Positions 7,728 to 16,688 of a DNA stretch of 64,000 nt are shown here, piece after piece. Source of the DNA: Pseudoflavonifractor phocaeensis (GTDB taxonomy: Bacteria > Bacillota > Clostridia > Oscillospirales > Oscillospiraceae); the NCBI RefSeq assembly GCF_021531375.1, contig NZ_JADYTU010000001.1, positions 186,001-250,000 of the forward strand. The letters are read 5' to 3'. A program made the position numbers and the translations under genes. How positions within the stretch are numbered: position 1 is the first letter of the stretch; every line of letters starts with the position of its first letter. The notes under the pieces were generated by a model, which saw only the letters and a list, made by a program, of their open reading frames with translations, was not told the DNA's origin and ran no database searches.

Positions 7728-8485
7728 CAGCAGAGCGCATCACCAGCCGGAAGAACCCGCTGATGACCCAGATCCGAAAGCTGGCCTCCAGCCGCTCCGC
7801 CCGCCGGGAGCAGGCACTGTTTCTGGGGGACGGGACCAAGCTGCTGGAGGAGGCCCTCCGCTGGTCCGCACCCCTGGCAGCCGTGGTGGCGGCGGAAGGT
7901 ACCGTCCTGCCGCCTATGCCGGACAACCTGCGGCTGGTGGAAGTGCCGGGGGACGTTATGGCCTCGATCTCGCCTATGGAGAGCCCCCAGGGGGCCTTGT
8001 TCCTCTGCCGGATGCCGGAGACAGTTCCGCCCCGCCGCCTGGAGGGGCGGCGTTACCTGGTGCTGGACGGCCTCCAGGACCCGGGCAATGTGGGCACCAT
8101 CTGGCGCACTGCCGACGCCCTGGGAGCGGATGGGCTGTTTCTGGTAAACGGCTGCGCCGACCCCTGGAATCCCAAGACGGTCCGGGCCACCATGGGGGCC
8201 TGTTTCCGCCTGCCGGTGTACGAGACGTCGGGAGCGGAACTGGCCGCGCTGTTGGAGGGGGCGGGACTGCCCCTGTACGCCACCGCCCTGCTGGAGGATA
8301 CGGTTGACATAAAAACGGCGGACCTGAGCCGGTCCGCCGTGGTGATCGGAAGCGAGGGGCGCGGGGTCTCCCGGGAACTGCTGGAGCTGAGCCAAAAGAC
8401 CCTGAAGATCCCCATGCGGGCGCGGTGCGAGTCGCTGAACGCCGCCGCCGCCGCCGCCATCGTCCTCTGGGAGATGGGGGGTTAA
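7724..8485 (+). CDS. TrmH/SpoU-family RNA 2'-O-methyltransferase (RlmB-like)
   Basis: A 253-residue SPOUT methyltransferase. The N-terminal part (ITSRKNPL...FLGDGTKLLEEAL) is the substrate-binding domain; the catalytic knot shows motif 1 DPGNVGTIWRTADALG, motif 2 IGSEGRGVS and motif 3 SLNAAAAAAIVLWE. The family methylates 23S rRNA (G2251-type) or tRNA ribose with S-adenosylmethionine. GTG 7724 overlaps the ktrA stop (GTGA), so it is translationally coupled. The stop overlaps head-on with the convergent MFS gene (8482-8485). The exact rRNA position cannot be told. Confidence 0.88.
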   Translation: MTAERITSRKNPLMTQIRKLASSRSARREQALFLGDGTKLLEEALRWSAPLAAVVAAEGTVLPPMPDNLRLVEVPGDVMASISPMESPQGALFLCRMPETVPPRRLEGRRYLVLDGLQDPGNVGTIWRTADALGADGLFLVNGCADPWNPKTVRATMGACFRLPVYETSGAELAALLEGAGLPLYATALLEDTVDIKTADLSRSAVVIGSEGRGVSRELLELSQKTLKIPMRARCESLNAAAAAAIVLWEMGG

Positions 8486-9720
8486 CCGCGAGGCTCCGGG
8501 GAGGATTTTTTCCCGGCTCCAGTGGCCTCGTAGGCCCAGGCCAGCAGCACCAGGGAGAGAGTCAGCATGCCGAGGAACAGCTGGTAAGCCGGGACATAGC
8601 TACCGGTGGCATCGGCCAGGATGCCCGGGATGGGCCCCACCAGAAGGATGCCCAGGGCGTAGATGGTCTGGACCCACTTCAGCCCCCGGGCGTAGCCTTG
8701 GTCCCCCCAGAGGTCCTTGGCCCAGACGGGGGGAGAGACGGCGCTGAGCGGCAGCCCAAGACCGCCCAGTGTCATGGCGGCGAAGTCCAGGGGCACGCTG
8801 CCCGTTGGCGCCATGCAGCACAGCAGGAAACCGGTGAGGACCAGGAGATAGAGCAGATAGTTGGAGCGTCTGCCGCCCAGACTGTCCACCGCCTGGCCAT
8901 ACAGGATCTTGCCCACCATGAGGCACAGGCCCATGCAGGAGATCAGCTGGGCAACCACGTCGGGGGCGTAGCCCTCGGTGGAGTAGAGCACGCCGAAGTT
9001 GATGATGCCCAGACTGGTGGCGGAGCCCACCAGAAAGGCGGTTATTAGCACCAGCCCCCGGTGCAGCGCGGTAGCCTTAGGCGGCGCGGGCCGGAGGGGA
9101 GGACGGGCGCCGCTGTCCCCGCCGGTGCGGTAGGGGGCCAGCCCCTTGTCCTCGGGACAGTCCCGGACCAGCAGCCAGAACAGAAGGGCGGCCAGCAGAA
9201 CAAAGGCGGCCTCGCACCAGAAGCCGGCTCTCAGCCCGAGGCCCCGGATCAGACGGCTGAGAGGAACCGGGGCCAGAATGGTGGCCAGACCGGTGCCGGC
9301 GGAGATCACCCCCAGCGCCAGAGCCTGCCGGTCCTGAAACCAGCGGTCGACCAGCAGGGAGGCGGAGATCATCCCACCCCAGCTGTAAGCCAGGCCCACC
9401 AGGGCGGAGGCCGCGCAGTACAGGGGGAACTGGCGGACGGCGCCGAACAGGAAGCTGGACAGAGCCAGCAGGAGCAGGGCGCAGGTACAGGTGCGGCGCA
9501 GGCCCAGCCTGTCGGACATCCAGTTTGCGGTCATCATGCCCACCAGGATGAAGAAGCTCCGGACGGTGACGATCCAGGAGCCCTGGGTGTTGGTGAGCTG
9601 GCCATATTCCAAAAGATAGGGCTGAAACATGGAAAATACATTGACCCCCAGGCCGATGGTGGTAAAGAGCAGCAAGGTTCCGCCGGCGCAGACCAGCCAG
9701 GCGTAGTGGGGACGCTTCAT
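8482..9720 (-). CDS. Major facilitator superfamily transporter (oxalate/formate antiporter-like)
   Basis: A 412-residue protein with about 12 hydrophobic helices and the MFS signature between helices 2 and 3 (DRLGLRR), repeated after helix 8 (DSLGGRR). The opening HYAWLVCAGG and the pattern FFILVGMMTANWMSDRLG resemble the monocarboxylate/oxalate-formate antiporter branch. ATG 9718-9720 follows AGAGGTG at good spacing; a longer frame to 9834 lacks a start signal and would enter dprA. It is convergent with the methyltransferase gene and divergent from dprA. The substrate is unknown, an organic acid being most likely. Confidence 0.8.
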   Translation of the reverse strand: MKRPHYAWLVCAGGTLLLFTTIGLGVNVFSMFQPYLLEYGQLTNTQGSWIVTVRSFFILVGMMTANWMSDRLGLRRTCTCALLLLALSSFLFGAVRQFPLYCAASALVGLAYSWGGMISASLLVDRWFQDRQALALGVISAGTGLATILAPVPLSRLIRGLGLRAGFWCEAAFVLLAALLFWLLVRDCPEDKGLAPYRTGGDSGARPPLRPAPPKATALHRGLVLITAFLVGSATSLGIINFGVLYSTEGYAPDVVAQLISCMGLCLMVGKILYGQAVDSLGGRRSNYLLYLLVLTGFLLCCMAPTGSVPLDFAAMTLGGLGLPLSAVSPPVWAKDLWGDQGYARGLKWVQTIYALGILLVGPIPGILADATGSYVPAYQLFLGMLTLSLVLLAWAYEATGAGKKSSPEPRG

Positions 9721-9800
9721 AAAAACACCTCTCTTTGGATACCACAATACCGTTGAGAGGGGAATTTGTAAAGAACTTTTTTTGAAGGGAGGGGAAGTCG

Positions 9801-11033
9801 GTGTCAGCGTTGAAATACTGGATCTGGTTGGCAAGCCGGCGGGGACTTGGCGCCGCCGGGGCGCTGACGGTGCTGGACTACTTTGTCACGCCGGAGCGGG
9901 CCTACTACGCCGACCGGGAGGAGTACGACATGCTTCCCCTCCATCCCTCTCAGCGCCGGGACCTGGAGGACAAAAGCCTGGATCGGGCGGAGAGGATCCT
10001 GGGGGACTGCGAGCGGCTGGGCCTGCGGATCATGACCTTTCAGGACGCCGACTATCCCCAGCGGCTGCGAGCCTTGGCCGACCCGCCGGCGGTGCTGTAT
10101 ATCCGGGGCAGAACCTTCCATTTTGACGAGGAGGCTGCTATCGGCGTGGTGGGCGCCCGGAGCCCCAGCACCTATGGCGAGAAGTGGGCGGAGCGCTTCG
10201 GTTTGGAGCTGGCGTCCGGCGGGGCGCTGGTAGTGTCCGGCATCGCCGAGGGTGTGGACTGCTGCGCCATCAAGGGGGCGCTGAAGGCCGGCGGCCCGGT
10301 GGTCTCCGTCCTGGCCGGCGGCATCGACGTGCCCTACCCGGCCAAGCACCGCTACCTGTATGAGGACGTGGCGGCCGCGGGCGCACTGATCTCGGAGTAC
10401 CCGCCCGGGACCCTGAACCAAGGGCACCACTTCCCGTGGCGCAACCGCATCCTGAGCGGCCTGTGTCTGGGTGTTCTGGCGGTGGAGTGCCGGCCCTTCG
10501 GCGGCACCATGAGTACGGCCAGACACGCGCTGGACCAGGACCGGGACCTGTTCGCCGTCCCCGGGGCATTGGACGCCCCCATGAGTGAGGGCACCAATCT
10601 GCTGATCCAGCAGGGGGCCAAGCTGGTCACCTGCGGCCGGGACATCCTGGAGGAATACTGGGACCGTTTTCCGGAGAAATTGAAGTCCTCCGCTCCTCTG
10701 ACGCCGGAGGCGGCCCGGGAGCGGCTGGAGGATCTGAGACAACAGCAGAAGGAGCGGCCCGCGCCGAAGTCCCAAGCGCCCCAAGCGGCGCCCGACCCGG
10801 CCCCTGCCCGGGAGACCGTGCCCAGGGAGGAGCAGAAGCGGCGCTTCACTGACGACCAGCTGGCGCTTTTGGCGGCCCTGAGCGGGGAAACGCGCGCTAC
10901 GGACCAGCTGGTGGAGCTGACCCAGATCCCTGCCCGGCGGGTGCTGTCCGCCCTGACCATGCTCCAGATCCAGGGGGTCGTGGAGGAGCATCCGGGAAAA
11001 CGCTTCTCCGCCCTGGTGGAGCTGGAGGAGTAA
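9801..11033 (+). CDS. dprA: DNA-processing protein A (DprA/Smf)
   Basis: A 410-residue DprA with an N-terminal SAM-like part, the extended Rossmann domain (IGVVGARSPSTYG, VSGIAEGVDCCAIKGAL, SVLAGGIDVPYPAKH, HHFPWRNRILSGL) and a C-terminal winged-helix DprA domain (about 345-405). It loads RecA on incoming single-stranded DNA in natural transformation. A Pro/Ala/Glu-rich linker of about 60 residues separates the domains. The start is GTG 9801 behind GGGAGGGGAA. The order dprA-topA-trmFO matches the Bacillus smf-topA-gid cluster. Other competence genes are absent here apart from the pilus-like operon 33 kb away. Confidence 0.93.
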   Translation: MSALKYWIWLASRRGLGAAGALTVLDYFVTPERAYYADREEYDMLPLHPSQRRDLEDKSLDRAERILGDCERLGLRIMTFQDADYPQRLRALADPPAVLYIRGRTFHFDEEAAIGVVGARSPSTYGEKWAERFGLELASGGALVVSGIAEGVDCCAIKGALKAGGPVVSVLAGGIDVPYPAKHRYLYEDVAAAGALISEYPPGTLNQGHHFPWRNRILSGLCLGVLAVECRPFGGTMSTARHALDQDRDLFAVPGALDAPMSEGTNLLIQQGAKLVTCGRDILEEYWDRFPEKLKSSAPLTPEAARERLEDLRQQQKERPAPKSQAPQAAPDPAPARETVPREEQKRRFTDDQLALLAALSGETRATDQLVELTQIPARRVLSALTMLQIQGVVEEHPGKRFSALVELEE

Positions 11034-11168
11034 GACCACGCGAGGCAGTGAGGAATTACGGGATAGGAACTTGTGATATCCGCCTACATTTAAGTGACTG
11101 CTGACGTTTTGCTGGCATACAATGCGGCTGTGCCGCTTTTCATATTTTGAATCGGAGGGCATTTCAGA

Positions 11169-13565
11169 ATGGCATCGAAAACTGATCTGGTGATTGTAGA
11201 GTCCCCGTCCAAGGCCAAGACCATCGGAAAGTACCTGGGCCCGGGCTATGAGGTAAAGGCCTCCATGGGCCACGTCCGGGATCTGCCCAAGAGCAAGATC
11301 GGCGTGGACATCGAGGGTGGGTTCGTCCCCAACTATCAGCCCATCAAGGGCAAGGAGGACGTGATCAGCGACCTGAAGAAGGCGGCCAAGAAGAGCGGCA
11401 AGGTCTATCTGGCCACCGACCCTGACCGGGAGGGGGAGGCCATCTCCTGGCATCTGAAGGAGCTGCTGGACATTCCCGACGACAAGACCTACCGGGTCAC
11501 CTTCAATGAGATCACCAAAAATGTGGTCAACCAGTCCATCGCCGCGCCCCGGGCCATCGACCAGAATCTGGTCAATGCTCAGCAGGCCCGGCGGATCCTG
11601 GACCGGATCGTGGGCTATCAGCTCTCCCCGCTGCTGTGGCGGAAGATCCGCCGGGGCCTGTCCGCCGGCCGGGTCCAGTCGGTGGCCACCCGTCTGGTGG
11701 TGGAGCGGGAGGAGGAGATCCGCGCCTTCCAGCCCCAGGAGTACTGGACCATTGAGGCCGACCTGAGCCGGGTGGCTCCCAACGCCGGGGCCTTCAAGGC
11801 CCAGTTCCACGGTCGGGACAAGAAAATGGACCTGACCAGCGAGGCGGAGGCGGACGCCGTCATCGCCGCTGTGGAGCAGGGCAGCTTCTCCGTCTCCAAG
11901 GTGAAGCGGCAGGAGAAGAACCGCACCCCCGCGCCCCCCTTTACCACCTCCACCCTCCAGCAGGAGGCCTCCCGCAAGCTGAACATGACCCCGGCCCGCA
12001 CCATGTCTATCGCCCAGCAGCTGTATGAGGGCGTGGATATCTCCGGCGAGGGGACCGTGGGTCTCATCACCTACATGCGTACCGACTCCCTGCGCCTGTC
12101 CGAGGAGGCCCTGGCCGCTGCCAAGGGCTTTATCGAGCAGCGCTACGGCAAGGAGTATTATCCCCCCCAGACCCGCCGCTTCAAGACCCGGGGCAATGCC
12201 CAGGACGCTCACGAGGCCATCCGGCCCTCCGATGTGAACCTGGTCCCCGACGAGATCAAAAAGGACTTAACCAGCGAGCAGTACAAGCTCTACAAGCTCA
12301 TCTGGAGCCGGTTCCTGTCCTGCCAGATGGCCAACGCCGTCTACGACAGCCTGTCCATCGAGGTGGAAAACAGCGGCTATACCTTCCGGGCCAGCCACTC
12401 CTCCCTGAAGTTCTCCGGCTTTACCGCCGTGTACGAGGAGGGAAAGGACGAGGAGGACGAGGAGCGCCAGTCCCCCCTGCCCGACCTGAAGGAGGGGGAG
12501 CCCCTGGAGGGCCGGGGCCTGAAAAAGGACCAGCACTTTACCCAGCCCCCCGCCCGGTACTCCGAGGCCAGCCTGATCCGGGCTCTGGAGGAAAAGGGCA
12601 TCGGCCGCCCCTCCACCTACGCCCCCACCATCTCCACCATCCTGAACCGGGAGTATGTGGTGAAGGAGGGCAAGGCCCTGCGGCCCACTCCCCTGGGCGA
12701 AGTGGTCACCGGTCTGATGAAGGATAAGTTCCAGGATATCGTGGACCCCACCTTCACCGCCCAGATGGAAGCCCGCCTGGACCAGGTGGAGGAGGGCAGC
12801 ACCGACTGGAAGAAGGTCCTGTCCGAGTTTTACGGCAGCTTTGACGCGGAACTGAAAAAGGCGGAGCAGGAACTGGACGGGGAGCGCATCAAGGTCCCCG
12901 ACGAGGTGTCGGAGGAGATCTGCCCCCAGTGCGGCCGGAATCTGGTGGTCAAGTCCGGCCGCTTCGGCCGGTTCCTGGCCTGTCCCGGCTGGCCCGAGTG
13001 CGACTTTACCATGCCTCTGGTGGTGGAGATGCCTGGCAAGTGCCCCAAGTGCGGCGGCCGGCTCCTCAAGCGCACCGGAAAGAGCAAAAAGACGGGCAAG
13101 CAGTACACCTATTACTGCTGCGAGCGGCTCACGAACAAGGACGAGGCGAACAAATGCGACTTCATGACCTGGGACGTGCCGGTGAAGGACAACTGCCCCG
13201 TCTGCGGTCAGACCATGTTCAAGAAGGCGGGCCGGGGTGCCAAGAAGCCTTTCTGCATCAACGAGGCTTGCTCCAACTTCACCCCCGAGGAGAAGCGGGG
13301 AGGCTGGCAGAAGAAGCCTGCCGCCCAGTCCGGGGAGGCGGGGGAGGACGCTCCGGCGGAGGAGAAAACCGCAAAGAAAACTGCCGCCAAGAAGGCAACG
13401 ACCACGAAGAAGACTGCCGCGAAGAAGACAACGGCTGCGAAGAAGACGACTGCCAAAAAGACCACGACGGCCAAGAAAGCCACGACAGCCAAAAAGTCTA
13501 CCACCGCCAAGAAGACCGCTGCGGCGAAAAAGACCACTGCCGCCAAGAAAACGACACAGGAGTAA
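11169..13565 (+). CDS. topA: DNA topoisomerase I with lysine-rich C-terminal tail
   Basis: A 798-residue type IA topoisomerase that relaxes negative supercoils. It begins with the TOPRIM domain (LVIVESPSKAKTIGKYL, DPDREGEAISWHL) and has the active-site Tyr302 in ITYMRTDS. Three zinc-ribbon modules follow (CPQCGR, CPKCGGR, CPVCGQ, about residues 580-715). The last 60 or so residues are Ala/Lys/Thr repeats (AKKTTAAKK-like) resembling histone H1 tails, which in actinobacterial TopA aid DNA clamping. Such a tail is not universal in Firmicutes. It follows dprA by 135 bp, in the conserved order. Confidence 0.96.
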   Translation: MASKTDLVIVESPSKAKTIGKYLGPGYEVKASMGHVRDLPKSKIGVDIEGGFVPNYQPIKGKEDVISDLKKAAKKSGKVYLATDPDREGEAISWHLKELLDIPDDKTYRVTFNEITKNVVNQSIAAPRAIDQNLVNAQQARRILDRIVGYQLSPLLWRKIRRGLSAGRVQSVATRLVVEREEEIRAFQPQEYWTIEADLSRVAPNAGAFKAQFHGRDKKMDLTSEAEADAVIAAVEQGSFSVSKVKRQEKNRTPAPPFTTSTLQQEASRKLNMTPARTMSIAQQLYEGVDISGEGTVGLITYMRTDSLRLSEEALAAAKGFIEQRYGKEYYPPQTRRFKTRGNAQDAHEAIRPSDVNLVPDEIKKDLTSEQYKLYKLIWSRFLSCQMANAVYDSLSIEVENSGYTFRASHSSLKFSGFTAVYEEGKDEEDEERQSPLPDLKEGEPLEGRGLKKDQHFTQPPARYSEASLIRALEEKGIGRPSTYAPTISTILNREYVVKEGKALRPTPLGEVVTGLMKDKFQDIVDPTFTAQMEARLDQVEEGSTDWKKVLSEFYGSFDAELKKAEQELDGERIKVPDEVSEEICPQCGRNLVVKSGRFGRFLACPGWPECDFTMPLVVEMPGKCPKCGGRLLKRTGKSKKTGKQYTYYCCERLTNKDEANKCDFMTWDVPVKDNCPVCGQTMFKKAGRGAKKPFCINEACSNFTPEEKRGGWQKKPAAQSGEAGEDAPAEEKTAKKTAAKKATTTKKTAAKKTTAAKKTTAKKTTTAKKATTAKKSTTAKKTAAAKKTTAAKKTTQE

Positions 13566-13571
13566 TACTGT

Positions 13572-13625
13572 GTAGGGCGGGGGCTTGCCCCCGCCGCGGA
13601 CGGCCACAGGCCGTCCCTACGGGCA
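13572..13625. repeat. GC-rich palindromic repeat core (related to the two MITE copies)
   Basis: GTAGGGCGGGGGCTTGCCCC... through CCTACGGGC matches the central 55 bp of the long repeats at 30873-31152 and 37863-38141, with a different small hairpin (CGGCCACAGGCCG) in the middle. The long flanks and terminal repeats are absent. It lies directly behind topA and its last bases provide the TAG stop of the minus-strand gene 13617-13880. On RNA it folds into two strong hairpins and may act as a terminator for topA. Confidence 0.65.
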
Positions 13626-13880
13626 GAGCACGCCGTTCAATTCCCGGCACAGCTCCAGGGTGGACTGGAAAACTGTTTCCAGTTCCACGGAGTGCCGGCA
13701 GGAAAGCTCCCGGAGCAGATCCTCCAGAAGCTGGGTTTCTTCCCGGTCCAGTTTTTCCCGGAGTTCCGCTTCCTTCTTTTGGGCGCAAGCGGAAAAATCC
13801 CGGTATTCCGGGTCATCCCACGCGCGGCCCATGCGGCGAAGCACAATAAATTCATACAGCATGCGCATTAAGTCGGTCAT
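13617..13880 (-). CDS. Small hypothetical protein, partner of divergent XRE regulator
   Basis: An 87-residue, mostly helical, acidic and arginine-rich protein (AQKKEAELREKLDREETQLLEDLLRELSC). It resembles small clostridial proteins of the DUF6809 kind, but I am not certain of that family. It is divergent from the XRE regulator at 13938 across a 57-bp gap holding a perfect palindrome, so it is probably repressed by that regulator. Its stop codon lies in the neighbouring palindromic repeat. Confidence 0.55.
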   Translation of the reverse strand: MTDLMRMLYEFIVLRRMGRAWDDPEYRDFSACAQKKEAELREKLDREETQLLEDLLRELSCRHSVELETVFQSTLELCRELNGVLCP

Positions 13881-13892
13881 AAAAAATCCCCC

Positions 13893-13919
13893 ATAACATG
13901 TATATTTTATACATGTTAT
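13893..13919. promoter_or_regulatory. Perfect palindromic operator between divergent genes
   Basis: ATAACATGTATA (13893-13904) and TATACATGTTAT (13908-13919) form a 12-bp perfect inverted repeat with a 3-base centre. A related half-site, TATACGTGT, follows at about 13932-13940. Position and symmetry fit an XRE repressor dimer controlling both 13617-13880 and its own gene. Confidence 0.75.
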
Positions 13920-13937
13920 AACACGAATAAAATATAC

Positions 13938-14165
13938 GTGTCAAGAGGTGAGCAACGTTTGTTTGGGGAGAGACTAAAAAAGTTACGACTAGAGAAGAAA
14001 ATTCCACAAAAGGAATTGGCGGCTTATTTGGGTATCAGCATCCGGGGCTATCAGTTTTATGAGAGCGAAGATAACGAACCAAACATTAAAATGCTGATTG
14101 CTCTGGCCGACTTTTATGGCGTCACCATCGACTATTTGGTAGGCCGCACCGACGAGCGGCCGTAA
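13938..14165 (+). CDS. XRE-family helix-turn-helix repressor
   Basis: A Cro/CI-type regulator of 68-75 residues; the HTH covers about residues 11-65 (ERLKKLRLEKKIPQKELAAYLGISIRGYQFYESEDNEP). It lacks any extra domain. The frame opens with GTG 13938, but TTG 13959, seven codons in, sits about 8 bases behind AGAGGTGAG and may be the real start. It is AT-richer than its neighbours and, with the divergent gene, is wedged between topA and trmFO, which normally adjoin. It probably binds the palindrome at 13893-13919. Confidence 0.82.
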   Translation: MSRGEQRLFGERLKKLRLEKKIPQKELAAYLGISIRGYQFYESEDNEPNIKMLIALADFYGVTIDYLVGRTDERP

Positions 14166-14205
14166 AGAGCCTCCCACCAGGGAAGGGCTGAGATAGGAGG
14201 AACCT

Positions 14206-15510
14206 ATGGAACCTGTTATTGTGATCGGAGCCGGTCTGGCGGGCAGCGAAGCCGCCTGGCAGCTGGCCCGGCGGGGCATCCCCGTGGAGCTGCGGGAGAT
14301 GAAGCCTCAAAAAATGTCCCCCGCCCACCACAGCGAGTATTTCGGAGAGCTGGTCTGCTCCAACTCCCTGCGCTCCGACCAGCTGGAGAACGCGGTGGGC
14401 CTGCTGAAGGAGGAGCTGCGCCGCTGCGGCTCCCTCATCATGGCCTGCGCCGACGAGCACCGGGTGGAGGCGGGCGGCGCCCTGGCGGTGGACCGCTACG
14501 CCTTTGCCGCCGCCATCACCGAGAAGATCCGCAGCCACCCCAACATCACCGTGGTGGAGGGGGAGGTCACCCAGATCCCGGCGGAGGGGAACGTGATCTT
14601 CGCCACCGGCCCTCTGACCTCCGAGGCCCTTTCCCAGGCCATCTCCGGGCTGTTCCCCGAAAGCAAGTACCTGAACTTCTTCGACGCGGCGGCCCCTCTG
14701 GTCACCTTTGAGAGCGTTGACATGGACAGCGCCTGGTTCGCCTCCCGGTACGACCGGGGGACTCCGGACTATATTAACTGCCCCATGACCGAGGAGGAGT
14801 ACCAGGAATTCTGGCAGGCCCTCACCACCGCCCAGGAGGCGGAGGTCCACGGTTTTGAGGACGCCGGGGTATTCGAGGGCTGTATGCCCGTGGAGGTCAT
14901 GGCCCGCCGGGGCCGGGATACCCTGTGCTACGGCCCCCTGAAGCCCGTGGGACTGAAGGACCCCAAGACGGGGAAGGAGCCCTTTGCCGTGGTCCAGCTG
15001 CGGAAGGACAACGCCCAGGGCAGCATTTATAACATCGTGGGCTTCCAGACCCACCTGCGCTGGCCGGAGCAGAAGCGGGTGTTCTCCATGATCCCCGCCC
15101 TGAAAAACGCCGAGTATGTACGCTATGGCGTGATGCACCGGAATACCTTCCTGGATTCCCCCCGGCTGCTGGACCGCTATTATCGGGTAAGGGGGCAGGA
15201 GCGGCTCATGTTCGCCGGGCAGATCACCGGCGTGGAGGGCTATGTGGAGTCCACCGCCTCCGGCTGCCTGACCGCCCTGGAGCTGGCCCGCCGGCTGGAG
15301 GGCAAGCCCCCCATCGACTTCCCCCGGGAGACCGCCATGGGGGCCATGGCCCTTTACATCAGTGACCAAAGTGTGGTAAACTTTCAACCGATGAATGTGA
15401 ATTTTGGTCTGATCCCCCAGTTGGGCTACCGGGTCAAGGGCAAGCGGAACAAAAATGCGGAGCTGTCCAAGCGGGCCTTGGAGGCACTGGGTAAACTGGA
15501 TCTGGAGTGA
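14206..15510 (+). CDS. trmFO: Methylenetetrahydrofolate-tRNA-(uracil-5-)-methyltransferase
   Basis: A 434-residue FAD enzyme that makes ribothymidine 54 in tRNA with methylene-tetrahydrofolate as carbon donor. It starts with the FAD dinucleotide motif VIVIGAGLAGSEAAWQLARRG and has family blocks HHSEYFGELVCSNSLRSD, YINCPMTEEEYQEFWQAL, CMPVEVMARRG, and GQITGVEGYVESTASG. Length and content are normal. GATAGGAGGAACC precedes ATG 14206. It is third in the dprA-topA-trmFO order. Confidence 0.96.
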   Translation: MEPVIVIGAGLAGSEAAWQLARRGIPVELREMKPQKMSPAHHSEYFGELVCSNSLRSDQLENAVGLLKEELRRCGSLIMACADEHRVEAGGALAVDRYAFAAAITEKIRSHPNITVVEGEVTQIPAEGNVIFATGPLTSEALSQAISGLFPESKYLNFFDAAAPLVTFESVDMDSAWFASRYDRGTPDYINCPMTEEEYQEFWQALTTAQEAEVHGFEDAGVFEGCMPVEVMARRGRDTLCYGPLKPVGLKDPKTGKEPFAVVQLRKDNAQGSIYNIVGFQTHLRWPEQKRVFSMIPALKNAEYVRYGVMHRNTFLDSPRLLDRYYRVRGQERLMFAGQITGVEGYVESTASGCLTALELARRLEGKPPIDFPRETAMGAMALYISDQSVVNFQPMNVNFGLIPQLGYRVKGKRNKNAELSKRALEALGKLDLE

Positions 15511-15570
15511 TCGAAACGGGAGCGTCCCATTGCGGGCTGACGGTCCCCGGAACAGAAAGAAGGATGATCC

Positions 15571-16611
15571 ATGAAAATTATTGTAGACGCCATGGGCGGT
15601 GACAACGCCCCGCAGGCCCCTGTCATGGGAGCCATCCAGGCCAACCAGGAATATGGGGTGGAAGTGACCCTGGTGGGCCGGGGCGAGGAGATCCTGAAGG
15701 TGCTGGAGGACAACGGGATCAAGGACCTGCCCGCCGGGGTGGAGATCGCCCACGCCAGCGAGGTGGTGGAGATGTGCGACAACCCCGCCACCGCCTTCCG
15801 GGAGAAGAAGGACTCCTCGCTGACCATCGGCTTGAATCTGCTGAAAAGCGGGGAGGGGGACGCCTTCGTCTCCGCCGGCTCCACCGGCGCCCTGTTGGCC
15901 GGGGCCACGCTGGTGGTCAAGCGCATCCGGGGCATCCGCCGGGCCGCCCTGGCCCCCGTGGTGCCCACGGGGAACGGCGGGGCCGTCCTCATCGACTGCG
16001 GCGCCAATGCCGAGTGTCCCCCGGAGTATCTGCTCCAGTTCGCCTACATGGGCTCCTACTACGCCGAACACGTCCTGGGCCGCCCTGAGCCCAAGGTGGG
16101 TCTGCTGAACATCGGGGTGGAGCCCTCCAAGGGTACCGCCCTCCAGACGACGGTGTACCCCATGCTGAAGGCGGCGGGGGAGGCCGGCCGCATCAACTTC
16201 GTGGGCAATGTGGAGGCCCGGGAGGCCGTGGAGGGCGCGGTGGACGTCATCGTGGCCGACGGCTACTCCGGCAATATCTTCCTGAAAGCCATGGAGGGTA
16301 CCGGCCTGTATTTGGTACGGGAGCTGAAGGGGATCTTCAAGCAGAACCTCATCACCAAGCTGGCCGCCGTCATGGTGTCCGGCGGGCTGAAGCGGCTGAA
16401 GAAGCTGATGAGCTCCAGCGAGGTGGGAGGCACTGCGCTGGTGGGTATTTCCAAGCCCGTCATCAAGGCCCACGGCTCCTCCGACGCTTACGCCATCAAA
16501 AACGCCATTCGGCAGGCCAAGCAGTATGTGTCCTCGGGGATCATCGAGAGCATCTCGGAGAATATCGGAGTCATGCGGCTGGACGCTCCCGCGTCCAAGA
16601 CTGAGGAATAA
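15571..16611 (+). CDS. plsX: Phosphate acyltransferase PlsX
   Basis: A 346-residue PlsX that turns acyl-ACP and phosphate into acyl-phosphate, the first step of phospholipid synthesis in Gram-positives. Family blocks are IIVDAMGGDNAPQAPVMGA, VSAGSTGALLAGATLVVKRI, LIDCGANAECPPEYLLQFA, NIGVEPSKGT and GYSGNIFLKAMEGTG. It follows trmFO by 60 bp and ends before a clear terminator. acpP, often next to plsX in Firmicutes, lies 12 kb away. Confidence 0.96.
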   Translation: MKIIVDAMGGDNAPQAPVMGAIQANQEYGVEVTLVGRGEEILKVLEDNGIKDLPAGVEIAHASEVVEMCDNPATAFREKKDSSLTIGLNLLKSGEGDAFVSAGSTGALLAGATLVVKRIRGIRRAALAPVVPTGNGGAVLIDCGANAECPPEYLLQFAYMGSYYAEHVLGRPEPKVGLLNIGVEPSKGTALQTTVYPMLKAAGEAGRINFVGNVEAREAVEGAVDVIVADGYSGNIFLKAMEGTGLYLVRELKGIFKQNLITKLAAVMVSGGLKRLKKLMSSSEVGGTALVGISKPVIKAHGSSDAYAIKNAIRQAKQYVSSGIIESISENIGVMRLDAPASKTEE

Positions 16612-16616
16612 GGAAA

Positions 16617-16667
16617 ACGGCAGGAAAACCGACCCGCTGAGGGTCTGTCTCCTGCCGCTTTTTTCGT
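16617..16667 (+). terminator. Rho-independent terminator after plsX
   Basis: CGGCAGGA (from 16619) pairs with TCCTGCCG, with a second inner pairing GACCC/GGGTC, followed by CTTTTTTCG. Confidence 0.8.
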
Positions 16668-16688
16668 TTATCCCGGTTATGGCGGGAC

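Noticed and set aside
9804-12212. 802-codon minus-strand frame across dprA and topA
   Set aside because: It is antisense to two conserved genes and has GC-driven composition with no recognisable domain.
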